Assembly: GCF_003732265.1 (NCBI RefSeq)
Contig: NZ_MOBK01000005.1
Location: 62,001 to 126,000 of the forward strand
DNA from: Pseudomonas brassicacearum
GTDB taxonomy: Bacteria; Pseudomonadota; Gammaproteobacteria; Pseudomonadales; Pseudomonadaceae
DNA length: 64,000 nucleotides
Direction of reading: 5' to 3'
Part shown: positions 54,700 through 63,809 of the stretch, piece after piece
How the letters are laid out: every line of letters begins with the position of its first letter
Position numbering within the stretch: the first letter of the stretch is position 1
Translations under genes and position numbers: made by a program
The notes under the pieces: model-generated
Seen by the model: the letters and a program-made list of their open reading frames with translations, nothing else
Database searches by the model: none
Told to the model about the DNA's origin: nothing

Positions 54700-55341
54700 C
54701 TATTTACCTAGCTTGCGCAACTCATCCGATTCGACAATCCGAACCCCATCCTGCTCTTCCAGCGCCAATCGCCACATCGCCCGGGCCAGTTGGCAGGCTT
54801 CGATGCCGTGGTATTTGCCCGGGATCAGGCGTGACAGCGGCCCGGCGACTTTCTCGCCCAGGCGCGGCTCGATGCGATCGCCCAGCAGCAGAGACGGGCG
54901 GCAAATGGTCAATTGCGGCCAGTCCTGCGCGCGCAGTGCGTGTTCCATCTCGCCTTTGACCCGGTTGTAGAAAATCGAAGATCTGCGATCAGCGCCCAGA
55001 GCACTGATCACGATCAGGTGGCGGGCGCCCATTTCCCGCGCACGTTTGGCAAACGCCACGACCATGTCCAGGTCCACTGCACGAAACGCTTCTTCGGAGC
55101 CTGCCTGTTTGATCGTGGTGCCAAGGCAGCAGTAGGCAATATCGACACGACCGTTCAACTGCGGCAGGAACACCGCCGGATCGCCAACGGGGTTTTCCAG
55201 GTGCGGGTGTTTGGCGAGTGGACGGCGTGAGGGGGCCAATACCCTTGAAATCGTAGGCTCGTTGAGCAGTCGATCAAGCAGATGTTCACCGGTCAACCCG
55301 GTAGCTCCGGCAAGCAATACATGCTGAGGCGTCAAGTACAT
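54700..55341 (-). CDS. NAD(P)-binding oxidoreductase-like protein (YbjT/HTATIP2 type)
   Basis: Encodes 213 residues. The Rossmann loop reads [18 protein letters not shown] (residues 9-26), followed by [29 protein letters not shown] and [11 protein letters not shown]. The catalytic Tyr/Lys region is reduced to [10 protein letters not shown]. This is the atypical short-chain dehydrogenase group with HTATIP2/TIP30-like proteins. Substrate and role are unknown; it may be a redox sensor rather than an enzyme. It lies 28 nt downstream of the MORN/caspase gene on the same strand. Confidence 0.82.
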   Translation of the reverse strand: MYLTPQHVLLAGATGLTGEHLLDRLLNEPTISRVLAPSRRPLAKHPHLENPVGDPAVFLPQLNGRVDIAYCCLGTTIKQAGSEEAFRAVDLDMVVAFAKRAREMGARHLIVISALGADRRSSIFYNRVKGEMEHALRAQDWPQLTICRPSLLLGDRIEPRLGEKVAGPLSRLIPGKYHGIEACQLARAMWRLALEEQDGVRIVESDELRKLGK

Positions 55342-55368
55342 AGTGTTTCCCCCTTGATACTGTTCAGC

Positions 55369-57087
55369 TTAGTTGCTCTTTGCGTCCTTGCTGTCGATAG
55401 AGACACTTTGTAGCGCTTTTCGTGCCTGCTGCTTGCGTAACAACTGCCAGTGCGAGATCACCGTTTTCGGGGCCCAGATCTGCGGTTCAGAGGCTTCGAA
55501 GCTGTCCGCCAGTTCGCGCTCGGCGACGGTGGCCTTGGCCAGTTTGAAGGCTTGCTCCAGGTCGTCGGTCTGGTTCAGCGCCTGGGCAAACAGCGCATCG
55601 CCGAAGTAGGTGAAGTTGGCTTCCTCGGAGCAACCGAAGGACACGCGGTCTGCCCGCGAGGCCGTCATGATCAGGGTGCGTTCGTCTTTCAACGCCGGAA
55701 TGAAACCGCCGGAATAGCAGGAGGAAATCACGATGATCTTGTCGCGATTCTTTAACGGCGCGAGCACCGCGGCGAGTTCATCGGCCTGCAGGTCGGACAG
55801 CTCCATACGTGGCTGGTCGAGCACCAGTTCGTGTTCGGCGGTGCCGTGGCTGGTCAGGTAAATGAAGATCAGATCTTCCGGGCCGCTGCGCTCGGCCAGC
55901 GTCAGCGCGGCGCGGCGCAGGTTTTCCCGGGTGGCCATCGGCCGGTCGACCATGTGGTCCCGATGATTCACCAGACGGATCTGGCCAAATGCACCGAAGC
56001 GGCTGCTGAGCATGTTGCTGACGTAGTCGGATTCGCGCAGGAACACGCTTTGTTTGCCGTCACCGCCCACGGTCAGGGTGTACAGCTCGACGGCCGGAGT
56101 CGAGGTCGGCACGTTGAACAGGGCGTCGTCGAGCAAGCGGCCCTGAGCCAGCAAGCCAAGCTCCAGGCTGTCGGGCAGCAACTTGCCATCGGCGTCACGC
56201 ACCCGCTGGCCATTGTTCCACGTGCCGCTTTGCACGGTGCCGTCAGTCAGCACCAATGTGCCGCGTCCCGAGTAACTGTCGCTGTCGAATTGGCCGATGT
56301 AGAAGCTGCCATCGGGCAGGTTCAAGCGGCCCTGGCCACTGAAGCGCCAGTCGCTGAACTGGCCGATGTAGTGGCTGCCATCCGCGCCGATCAACTCACC
56401 CTTGCCGTTCAGCGAGCCTTCCTTGAACTGACCGAGCCAGACATCGCCGTCGGCATTCTCGTAGCGACCCTTGCCGTGCAATTGATTGTTCTTGAAGCCG
56501 CCCACGTAGATGTCGCCGTCAGCGCTGTTGAAGGTCCCGTTGCCTTCCAGTTGCCCATCGACGAAATGCCCGGTGAACTGATTGCCGCTGGCGTCGCCGC
56601 GCTGGCCTTCACCGTTGGGTTTGCCATGGGCGAACTGGCCCTGGTACGAGCTGCCGTCATCGAGTTCGAGATGACCGAGCCCTGAATATTGATCGGCCTT
56701 GAATTCGCCGCGATAGGTCATGCCGTTTTCTTTGAGCGTGCCTTCGCCCTCGCGCCGACCGAGTTTGAAACCGCCGGTGTAGCTGCTGCCCGGTGTGGTG
56801 AGCGTGCCCTGGCCGTCGAACAGGCCCTGGTTGAAATTCCCGCGATAGACTTCGCCGTTGCTGCCATGCCATTCGCCCTGGCCATGCCATTGACCCTTGT
56901 CGAACTCGCCGGCGTACCAGCTGCCGTTCGGGTAGTCGATACGACCCTGACCTTGCAGCAAGCCGTTGACCAGATCACCGCGATAGCGCCCACCATCCGG
57001 CAAGCGGGCATCGGGGGGCAGCGGCGATTCGCCGTTACCGCAAGCGGTGAGCAACAGGGTCAAGGCAAGAAGTGCAAGTGAGCGCAT
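55369..57087 (-). CDS. MORN-repeat lipoprotein with C-terminal caspase-like (C13) domain
   Basis: Encodes 572 residues. A signal peptide with lipobox LTAC (Cys16) suggests membrane anchoring facing the periplasm. Residues about 30-290 contain roughly eleven MORN units of about 23 residues (pattern GxxYxGxFxxGxxxGxG, e.g. DGDIYVGGFKNNQLHGKGRY). Residues about 340-545 form a caspase/legumain-like domain: FIYLTSHGT with catalytic His414 and IIVISSCYSGGF with Cys457. The C13/caspase clan cleaves after Asn or Asp. MORN repeats may bind lipid or peptidoglycan or regulate the protease. Substrate unknown. A homologue exists, from memory, at the same place in PAO1, so it is not recently acquired. Confidence 0.88.
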   Translation of the reverse strand: MRSLALLALTLLLTACGNGESPLPPDARLPDGGRYRGDLVNGLLQGQGRIDYPNGSWYAGEFDKGQWHGQGEWHGSNGEVYRGNFNQGLFDGQGTLTTPGSSYTGGFKLGRREGEGTLKENGMTYRGEFKADQYSGLGHLELDDGSSYQGQFAHGKPNGEGQRGDASGNQFTGHFVDGQLEGNGTFNSADGDIYVGGFKNNQLHGKGRYENADGDVWLGQFKEGSLNGKGELIGADGSHYIGQFSDWRFSGQGRLNLPDGSFYIGQFDSDSYSGRGTLVLTDGTVQSGTWNNGQRVRDADGKLLPDSLELGLLAQGRLLDDALFNVPTSTPAVELYTLTVGGDGKQSVFLRESDYVSNMLSSRFGAFGQIRLVNHRDHMVDRPMATRENLRRAALTLAERSGPEDLIFIYLTSHGTAEHELVLDQPRMELSDLQADELAAVLAPLKNRDKIIVISSCYSGGFIPALKDERTLIMTASRADRVSFGCSEEANFTYFGDALFAQALNQTDDLEQAFKLAKATVAERELADSFEASEPQIWAPKTVISHWQLLRKQQARKALQSVSIDSKDAKSN

Positions 57088-57188
57088 AGCGGGATCCGGG
57101 CAATTAGGCGACCGAGTATGCCGCAGCTATGTGTCGTATATATAGAGAGGGTCGCGAAACAGCGTGAGCTGCTTCGCATCCGGGAGGG

Positions 57189-57644
57189 TTACACGAAACA
57201 GAGGGACAGCGATTCAGCGATATAGGCCGGTTTGTCCGAGCCGTCTATCTCAAGGGTGCAGATAGCCTTGAGCAGCCATTGACCGGGTTTTTTTTCGGTG
57301 GCGTCGCTGAGTTCGACCTTGAGGCGCACTTTCGAATCGACCTTGACCGGTTGAATGAAACGCACGCTGTCGAGACCGTAGTTGACCACCATCTTCACGC
57401 CTTCGGGGAGGATGAGGATGTCTTCCATCAGTTTCGGGATCAGTGACAGCGACAGGAATCCATGGGCGATGGTGCTGCCAAATGGCGTTTGCGCGGCTTT
57501 GACCGGGTCGACATGAATAAACTGATAATCACCTGTGGCTTCTGCGAACAGGTTGATGCGCTCCTGATCGATGGTGAGCCATTCGGAACGTCCGAGTTCC
57601 TTGCCGACATAATCTTTGAGCTCTGCAACGGGAACATGGGGCAT
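57189..57644 (-). CDS. MaoC-family (R)-hydratase-like protein
   Basis: Encodes 151 residues, a single hot-dog fold. The hydratase motif is FAEATGDYQFIHVDPVKAAQTPFGSTIAHGFL, with the Asp-His pair used by (R)-specific enoyl-CoA hydratases, followed by NYGLDSVRFIQPVKVDSKVRL. It probably hydrates short enoyl-CoA thioesters, possibly feeding polyhydroxyalkanoate or fatty-acid metabolism. There are no such genes adjacent, so the pathway is not defined by context. A ribosome-binding CAAGGAGAG precedes the start. Confidence 0.92.
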   Translation of the reverse strand: MPHVPVAELKDYVGKELGRSEWLTIDQERINLFAEATGDYQFIHVDPVKAAQTPFGSTIAHGFLSLSLIPKLMEDILILPEGVKMVVNYGLDSVRFIQPVKVDSKVRLKVELSDATEKKPGQWLLKAICTLEIDGSDKPAYIAESLSLCFV

Positions 57645-57839
57645 TGAGACTCTCCTTGGGTTTCATCGGATTTATAGTTTTTCGAGTGGGGGGATTTGAC
57701 CTCCCTGTGAACCACTTTAGATCAACATGGCAAATGGCTCCGGTCAACTGTCCATGCTTTTGGCGAATGCCGATCCATAGCGCTGACGTGCTTATAATGC
57801 TCGGCCCCTGCTTTGTGGGGCGAGTGCGGGAGATGCCGG

Positions 57840-58202
57840 ATGTTGTTACGTGGCCTGACCTGGCTGGTGCTGTTCCAATTGCTGGGCACAGCCATCAACC
57901 ACTTGTTTTTACCGGTGCTGCCGGGGCCGATTATCGGTTTGCTGTTGTTGCTGGTGTACCTGATTTCACGCGGACAAGTCGGCGAGCCGCTGAGCCTGGC
58001 GGCGAGTAGTCTGCTGCGTTATTTGCCGTTGCTGCTGGTACCGCCGGCCGTGGGCGTGATGGTGTATTTCAAGGATATTGCTGCGGATTTCTGGGCCATC
58101 GTCGGCGCATTGGTGTTGTCGCTGGTGCTGTCCATGGCCTTCGCCGGGGTACTGATGCAGCGCATGGTCAAACCCCACGCCCCGCGCGGAGATGACCGAT
58201 GA
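57840..58202 (+). CDS. CidA/LrgA-family holin-like membrane protein
   Basis: Encodes 120 residues from ATG 57840 (GGAG 8 nt upstream); a perfect -10 hexamer TATAAT lies at 57793-57798. Four hydrophobic helices and the family motif LPGPIIGLLLLLVYL near the N-terminus, then LRYLPLLLVPPAVGVMVYF, identify it. CidA/LrgA proteins resemble holins and pair with CidB/LrgB in control of murein hydrolase activity or, in newer work, in export of small fermentation acids. It overlaps the partner gene by 4 nt (ATGA). Confidence 0.92.
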   Translation: MLLRGLTWLVLFQLLGTAINHLFLPVLPGPIIGLLLLLVYLISRGQVGEPLSLAASSLLRYLPLLLVPPAVGVMVYFKDIAADFWAIVGALVLSLVLSMAFAGVLMQRMVKPHAPRGDDR

Positions 58203-58915
58203 TCCTGGATTGGCATGGCGCAATCGACTCGGTGATTCATCATCCGTTGTTCGGCATCGGCATCACGCTGGGCGCTTATCAACTGGTGTTGGCCGCTTTC
58301 GAGAAAACCCGCTGGATCTTTCTGCAACCGGTGCTGGTCTCGATGCTGGTGGTGATCGGTGTTCTGGTGACCTGTGGCCTGACGTACGCCGAGTACCGCA
58401 AGAGCACCGAGATCCTCAGCATCTTGCTCGGGCCTGCGACGGTGGCGCTGGCGGTGCCGCTGTACCTCAATCTGCGACGGATTCGGCAGTTGTTCTGGCC
58501 GATATTTACTACGCTGGTGATAGGTGGCGTGGTCGCCACGGGCATGGGCGTGTTGCTGGGCTGGTGGTTCGGTGCCGAGCATATGATCCTGATGACCATG
58601 GCGCCCAAGTCGGTGACGTCTCCGATTGCCATGCTGGTGGCCGAGCAGATCGGCGGTGTCGCAGCGTTGGCCGCGGTGTTCGTGTTGATCACCGGCGTGA
58701 TCGGTGCGATCTTCGGCCCGAGCCTGTTGACCCGTCTCGGTGTGCACAGTCCCGAGGCGCGCGGCATGGCGCTGGGCATGACCGCCCATGCAGTTGGCAC
58801 TTCGGTGGCCTTGCAGGAAAGTGAAGAGTGCGGCGCCTTCGCGGCGCTGGCGATGAGTCTGATGGGCGTGGCCACGGCGGTGTTCCTGCCGTTGGCGGTG
58901 TCGATGGTGGTGTAA
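58199..58915 (+). CDS. LrgB/CidB-family membrane protein
   Basis: Encodes 238 residues with six to seven hydrophobic segments. The hallmark LGPATVALAVPLYLNL, APKSVTSPIAMLVAEQIGG and GVIGAIFGPSLLTRLGVHSPEARGMALGMTAHAVGTS motifs are intact. It is translated with its LrgA/CidA partner and forms an inner-membrane complex with it. Whether the pair is of the Cid or Lrg type cannot be decided without a regulator gene nearby. Confidence 0.94.
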   Translation: MILDWHGAIDSVIHHPLFGIGITLGAYQLVLAAFEKTRWIFLQPVLVSMLVVIGVLVTCGLTYAEYRKSTEILSILLGPATVALAVPLYLNLRRIRQLFWPIFTTLVIGGVVATGMGVLLGWWFGAEHMILMTMAPKSVTSPIAMLVAEQIGGVAALAAVFVLITGVIGAIFGPSLLTRLGVHSPEARGMALGMTAHAVGTSVALQESEECGAFAALAMSLMGVATAVFLPLAVSMVV

Positions 58916-58919
58916 GGAA

Positions 58920-59516
58920 ATGTCTATGAGCTTGCCGCTTTTCCCGCTGAACACAGTGCTTTTTCCTGGCTGCATTCTCGACTTGCAGATTTTCGAGGCG
59001 CGCTATCTGGACATGATCAGCCGCTGCATGAAACAGGGTGGCGGCTTTGGCGTGGTGTGCATCCTCGATGGCGAGGAGGTCGGCATTGCACCGGCGGGTT
59101 ATGCGCTGGTCGGCTGTGAAGCGCTGATCACCGATTTCAAGCAACAGGACAACGGCCTGCTGGGGATTCGGGTGCAGGGCGGGCGGCGGTTTCATGTCTT
59201 GCGCACCGAGGTGCAACGCGATCAGTTGACCCTCGCAGAAGTCGAATGGCTGGAAGATGAGCCTGAACAACCGCTGCAGGATGAAGACGCGGATTTGGTG
59301 GCGCTACTCAAGGCGTTGGCCGAGCATCCAATGGTCGAAGCGTTGAACATGGGCACCGAGGCGACCGGGCAACAGTCGCTGGCCAATCAGCTCGCTTATT
59401 TACTGCCGTTTGCAGAAGTGGACAAGATCGACCTGCTGCAACTCGATGACCCGCAGCAGCGACTGGATGCGATCCAGGCGCTGCTCGATGAGTTGCAAGG
59501 TGAGCTGTTTGCCTGA
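58920..59516 (+). CDS. LON-substrate-binding-domain protein
   Basis: Encodes 198 residues made up of the Lon N-terminal (PUA-like) domain only: SLPLFPLNTVLFPGCILDLQIFEARYLDMISRCM at the N-terminus and GLLGIRVQGGRRFHVL in the middle. No AAA+ or Ser-Lys peptidase part exists, so it is not a protease. Such stand-alone proteins may present substrates to Lon or act independently; evidence is scarce. The start follows the lrgB-type gene by 4 nt, so it is probably in the same transcript. ATG 58926 is a second possible start. Confidence 0.9.
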   Translation: MSMSLPLFPLNTVLFPGCILDLQIFEARYLDMISRCMKQGGGFGVVCILDGEEVGIAPAGYALVGCEALITDFKQQDNGLLGIRVQGGRRFHVLRTEVQRDQLTLAEVEWLEDEPEQPLQDEDADLVALLKALAEHPMVEALNMGTEATGQQSLANQLAYLLPFAEVDKIDLLQLDDPQQRLDAIQALLDELQGELFA

Positions 59517-60833
59517 TTAGTACGCATATCTCAACATCGCATGCGGCAAATGCCGCAACGCAAAGAACGCAAACAAAGCCATCAGCGCCGGCAGCACCAG
59601 CCACCAGATTTTAGGGGGCATGGCGTTTAGCGGCGCCTGACGCTGGCTCACCCACAAGCTCGCTGCGCACACGCATGCAGCCAGCATCGCGCCGGCCAGT
59701 ATATCCGTCGGCCAATGCGCGCCCAGGTAGACCCTGGAAAGTGCAATCGCCAGCGCAGGTATGCAACCGACGAGCAGCCATGTCAGGCGCATCCGTGGCG
59801 GTTGCCCGCGACCGGCCAGCACGGCGAGGGTCAGGAATAGCGCGAATGACCCTGAGGCATGGCCGCTGGGCATGCTGTAGCTGGTCAACGGATCGCTCAG
59901 TACTTCCGGGCGCAGGCGGGCGAAGAAGTGCTTGGTCACGGTGTTGCCCAGTGCCGTGAACAGGAGGGCGCTGCAGGCAAAGATCGCCTGTCGCCATTGC
60001 CGGGTGATCAGCAGAAGCGCCACCAGCAAGGCACTGAACACCAGCATGTTGCGGAATTCGCCGATCAGCGTGAACAGCACTGCCACTTCATCAAGCATCG
60101 GGCTGCGGTGTTCCTGTACCAGGGTCATGACGCCCTGATCGAGCGCGTTCAGGTGCGGATAGCCAATAAACAGTCCCAGCAGAATCAGAAAGCTCATCCC
60201 GGCAATCAACATCGTCGCCTTGCGATGGCGGCGCATGCTGCTGGTGATGCTCAGGCCGACCATGGCCGCAATGGCGCCAGCGACGACGCCCGCCTCGGGC
60301 CAGAAACCTTCCGGCAGAGGCAAGCGAATCGCCGCGCCCGTGGCCCAACCGGGCAGCAGGTACGCCACACTCCAGCCAGCGGCGGCCAACAGACTGACGG
60401 CGAAAAATCGCGGGAAGGGCATGTCGAACATCCCGGCGACCATCGGCAGCATCGGCCGCAGGGGGCCGATGAAGCGCCCGACCAACAGGCTGGCGATACC
60501 ATAACGCTGGAAATACGCCTCGGCCCCGGCAATCCATTCCGGATGATGGCGCAACCCCGGCAGGCGCCGGATGTTTTGATGGAAATGTCGACCGATGAAG
60601 TAGGACACGACATCGCCCAGCACACCGGCGATGAACCCTAACAGCAGCGTTTCACTCAGCGACAGCGCACCGCTGCCAGCCAGTACCGCCACGGCAAACA
60701 ACATAACCGTACCGGGCACGATTAACCCGGCAATCGCCAGGCACTCGACGAAGGCCACGATGAACACCGCCGCCGCCAGCCATTGCGGGTTGACCGTCAA
60801 CCAGCCGGTCACGCTATCGAGCCATGGGCCCAT
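59517..60833 (-). CDS. DedA-PAP2 fusion membrane protein
   Basis: Encodes 438 residues in two parts. Residues 1-200 are a DedA domain (FVECLAIAGLIVPGTVMLF, GDVVSYFIGRHFHQNI, RFIGPLRPMLPMVAGMFDMP). Residues about 230-420 are a PAP2 phosphatase with the three motifs TKHFFARLRP, YSMPSGHASGSFALF and SRVYLGAHWPTDILAG. A DedA carrier joined to a lipid phosphatase suggests coupled flipping and dephosphorylation of undecaprenyl or phospholipid phosphates at the inner membrane; this is inference. Its stop is adjacent to the stop of the LON-domain gene (convergent, no gap). Confidence 0.92.
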   Translation of the reverse strand: MGPWLDSVTGWLTVNPQWLAAAVFIVAFVECLAIAGLIVPGTVMLFAVAVLAGSGALSLSETLLLGFIAGVLGDVVSYFIGRHFHQNIRRLPGLRHHPEWIAGAEAYFQRYGIASLLVGRFIGPLRPMLPMVAGMFDMPFPRFFAVSLLAAAGWSVAYLLPGWATGAAIRLPLPEGFWPEAGVVAGAIAAMVGLSITSSMRRHRKATMLIAGMSFLILLGLFIGYPHLNALDQGVMTLVQEHRSPMLDEVAVLFTLIGEFRNMLVFSALLVALLLITRQWRQAIFACSALLFTALGNTVTKHFFARLRPEVLSDPLTSYSMPSGHASGSFALFLTLAVLAGRGQPPRMRLTWLLVGCIPALAIALSRVYLGAHWPTDILAGAMLAACVCAASLWVSQRQAPLNAMPPKIWWLVLPALMALFAFFALRHLPHAMLRYAY

Positions 60834-60899
60834 AAAAACAACTCCATCGAATGTTCAATTGGTCCCATGGAGGGACGAACGCAATCTTCCAGACACCAC

Positions 60900-61598
60900 T
60901 CAAGGCAGCAAAAAATAATCGCGACCTTCGACCTGCCCCCGTCGCAGCGGGTTTCGCGTGCAATACGGCGCATAAGCCGCATCCACAAAGCGGTACATCA
61001 AGTGTTCATCACGTCCATGGGGGATGCCCAGGCGCGTGGTCTGGATGATATGAGCAGGCGCCGGGCCGACGTCCTCAACCAGCAACACTTCATGATCGAA
61101 ACGCTTGGCATCCCAGACCGGCACCTTCAAGCCCAGCGCCTTGCACAGCAATGTCTGCCCGGCGCACAGCTTTTGCGAAGGACGAGGGCGGCCTTGGGCG
61201 TCGGGATTGTTCAATAACATCTGCGCCAGGCTCGCCGGCCCGCTCAATTCATCGACCCACGGATAGGCGGATTTGATCAGTACCGCATTGCCGGGGCCTT
61301 GAGCGCTGAAATTCAGGGAGTCGCCGCCGCGGGCGTAATACATATAGATGTGACCGCCATCCAGAAACAAAGCCTTACGCTTTTCTGTGTAGCCGAGGGA
61401 GGCGTGGCTGCCTTTTTCTTCGAAGTAATAGGCTTCAGTTTCAATAATCCGGGCGCTGAGCCACAGGTCACCGACCCGGTGACGGATGACTTTGCCGAGC
61501 AGGTCCCGGGCCAGCGTTTGCGCGTCGCGGTCGAAAAACGCATCCGGGAGCCCCGTGGGCAGGCTCGCAGCGGACGCTCGAACAGTCAGGTTGGACAT
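60900..61598 (-). CDS. DNA-3-methyladenine glycosylase (AAG/MPG type)
   Basis: Encodes 232 residues. Family hallmarks are DAQTLARDLLGKVIRH, RIIETEAYYFEEKGSHASLG (with the base-excision catalytic Glu), GHIYMYYARGGDSLNFSAQGPGNAVLIKSAYP and LLCKALGL. It removes alkylated purines such as 3-methyladenine, leaving abasic sites for repair. The length is normal for the bacterial MPG group. It probably stands as its own unit between the DedA-PAP2 gene and proA. Confidence 0.94.
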   Translation of the reverse strand: MSNLTVRASAASLPTGLPDAFFDRDAQTLARDLLGKVIRHRVGDLWLSARIIETEAYYFEEKGSHASLGYTEKRKALFLDGGHIYMYYARGGDSLNFSAQGPGNAVLIKSAYPWVDELSGPASLAQMLLNNPDAQGRPRPSQKLCAGQTLLCKALGLKVPVWDAKRFDHEVLLVEDVGPAPAHIIQTTRLGIPHGRDEHLMYRFVDAAYAPYCTRNPLRRGQVEGRDYFLLP

Positions 61599-61775
61599 GA
61601 TGAACGGCGTTTATCAGGGCTGATTGAGCGGTGATGATAACAATTTGCAGCTTAATCCCGGCTGAACGTCGGCAAATTGCCCTCGATTTCGACCATCCGC
61701 CCGTCACCGCTGTTAGTCGGGAGACGCGACAGCTATAATCTGCCGCTTTCCTCTTTACCAAGACCACAGCAGACA

Positions 61776-63047
61776 ATGACTGAGTCCGTTCTTGACTACA
61801 TGGCCCGCCTGGGTCGCGCTGCCCGCGAAGCCTCTCGCGTCATCGGTTGTGCCAGCACCGCGCAGAAAAACCGCGCCTTGCAGGCTGCTGCCAATGCGCT
61901 GGACGCTGCACGCGTCGAGCTGACGGCGGCCAACGAACTGGATTTGGCCGCGGGTCGCGCCAATGGTCTTGAACCTGCCTTGCTGGAACGTCTGGCGCTG
62001 ACCCCGGAACGCATCGACGGCATGATCGTCGGCCTGCGCCAGGTGGCCGCATTGCCGGACCCGGTCGGCGCGATTCGCGACATGAGCTTCCGCCCGTCGG
62101 GTATTCAGGTTGGCAAGATGCGCGTGCCGTTGGGCGTGATCGGAATCATCTACGAATCCCGGCCGAACGTGACCATCGACGCCGCCAGCCTGTGCCTGAA
62201 GTCCGGCAACGCGACGATCCTGCGCGGCGGCTCCGAAGCCATTCATTCCAACCGCGCCATTGCCGCCTGCATCCAGCGCGGTCTGGCCGAAGCCGAACTG
62301 CCGGCCGCCGTGGTGCAAGTGGTCGAAACCACTGATCGTGCTGCCGTTGGCGCGCTGATCACCATGCCGGAATACGTCGACGTCATCGTGCCCCGTGGTG
62401 GCCGTGGCCTGATCGAACGTGTCAGCCGTGATGCCCGCGTGCCGGTGATCAAACACCTGGACGGCATCTGCCACGTTTACGTGAGTGAGCATGCCGATCT
62501 GGCGAAAGCCCAGCGCATCGCGTTCAACGCCAAGACGTACCGTTATGGCATCTGCGGCGCGATGGAAACGCTGCTGGTGGATCAAACCGTTGCCAAGGAT
62601 TTCCTGCCGTCGATGGCTGCCCAGTTCCGCGAAAAAGGCGTTGAACTGCGTGGTTGCCAGCGCACGCGGGCGATCATCGATGCGGTAGCGGCCACGGAAG
62701 AAGACTGGACCACCGAATACCTGGCGCCGATTCTGTCGATCCGCGTGGTCGACGGGCTGGACCAGGCCATCGAACATATTAATCAGCACGGCTCCCATCA
62801 CACCGACTCGATCGTCAGCGAAAACCTCTCCGACACACGGCGTTTCGTCGCGCAAGTCGATTCATCGTCGGTGATGATCAACACCCCGACGTGCTTCGCC
62901 GATGGCTTCGAATACGGATTGGGTGCCGAGATTGGCATTTCTACTGATAAGCTGCACGCCCGCGGCCCGGTGGGCCTCGAAGGACTGACCTGCGAGAAGT
63001 ACATCGTGGTCGGTGATGGCCAGCTGCGCGGCCAGGCGTCGGTCTGA
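61776..63047 (+). CDS. proA: Gamma-glutamyl phosphate reductase
   Basis: Encodes 423 residues from ATG 61776; upstream in-frame codons are not conserved-looking. Typical motifs are [43 protein letters not shown] regions, [15 protein letters not shown] and the cysteine-containing [18 protein letters not shown] active-site segment. It reduces gamma-glutamyl phosphate to glutamate semialdehyde, the second step of proline synthesis. It is followed at once by nadD. Confidence 0.97.
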   Translation: MTESVLDYMARLGRAAREASRVIGCASTAQKNRALQAAANALDAARVELTAANELDLAAGRANGLEPALLERLALTPERIDGMIVGLRQVAALPDPVGAIRDMSFRPSGIQVGKMRVPLGVIGIIYESRPNVTIDAASLCLKSGNATILRGGSEAIHSNRAIAACIQRGLAEAELPAAVVQVVETTDRAAVGALITMPEYVDVIVPRGGRGLIERVSRDARVPVIKHLDGICHVYVSEHADLAKAQRIAFNAKTYRYGICGAMETLLVDQTVAKDFLPSMAAQFREKGVELRGCQRTRAIIDAVAATEEDWTTEYLAPILSIRVVDGLDQAIEHINQHGSHHTDSIVSENLSDTRRFVAQVDSSSVMINTPTCFADGFEYGLGAEIGISTDKLHARGPVGLEGLTCEKYIVVGDGQLRGQASV

Positions 63048-63048
63048 C

Positions 63049-63738
63049 TTGGGCGACCTTGACCCGACAGCCCCAGCCACCGCAAACGAGCCTCGACCTC
63101 GGCGCATTGGCATGCTGGGCGGCACGTTCGACCCGGTGCACATCGGCCATCTGCGTGGTGCGCTGGAAGTCGCCGAGTCGTTGGCGCTCGATGAATTGCG
63201 TCTGACACCCAGTGCCAGGCCGCCGCATCGCGGTACGCCGCAGGTGTCGGCCAAAGACCGTCTGGCGATGGTCGAGTGCGCGGTGGCCGGTGTGGCGCCG
63301 TTAGTGGTGGATGCCCGCGAATTGCAGCGGGACAAACCGTCCTACACTATCGATACCCTGGAACTGATGCGCGCCGAACTGGCCGCCCAGACCCAGGTTT
63401 TTCTACTTTTGGGCTGGGACGCATTTTGCGGCCTGCCCACTTGGCACCGCTGGGAAGAGTTGCTCCAGCATTGCCACATCCTGGTGCTGCAACGCCCGGA
63501 TGCCGACAGCGAACCGCCGGATGCCTTGCGCAACCTGCTGGCAGCGCGCTCGGTGAGCGACCCGCTGGCCCTCAAAGGGCCGAGCGGACAGATTGCATTC
63601 GTCTGGCAGACACCGCTCGCGGTATCCGCCACCCAGATCCGTCAACTGCTGGCCAGCGGTAAGTCGGTACGTTTCCTGGTGCCCGACGCGGTCCTGGCCT
63701 ACATCGATGCGCACGGACTTTACCGTGCGTCGAACTGA
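63049..63738 (+). CDS. nadD: Nicotinate-nucleotide adenylyltransferase
   Basis: Encodes 229 residues if started at TTG 63049, 1 nt after the proA stop. The nearest ATG (63112) would cut off the first beta strand before [15 protein letters not shown], so an upstream non-ATG start is required. The nucleotide-binding [11 protein letters not shown] and the C-terminal [27 protein letters not shown] motif are intact. It adenylates nicotinate mononucleotide in NAD synthesis. The roughly 20 residues before RRIGMLGG are Pro-rich and their translation is uncertain. Confidence 0.93.
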   Translation: MGDLDPTAPATANEPRPRRIGMLGGTFDPVHIGHLRGALEVAESLALDELRLTPSARPPHRGTPQVSAKDRLAMVECAVAGVAPLVVDARELQRDKPSYTIDTLELMRAELAAQTQVFLLLGWDAFCGLPTWHRWEELLQHCHILVLQRPDADSEPPDALRNLLAARSVSDPLALKGPSGQIAFVWQTPLAVSATQIRQLLASGKSVRFLVPDAVLAYIDAHGLYRASN

Positions 63739-63809
63739 AAAGAGGCGCGCTTCAAGCACGTGATCACGTGTATCGAAGCCCCCGAACATACGAGCAAAAC
63801 GAGTTTTAT

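Noticed and set aside
63013..63048. Start of nadD inside proA
   Set aside because: An earlier in-frame start would overlap proA by 35 nt without a ribosome-binding site. TTG 63049 right after the proA stop is more economical, though not proven.
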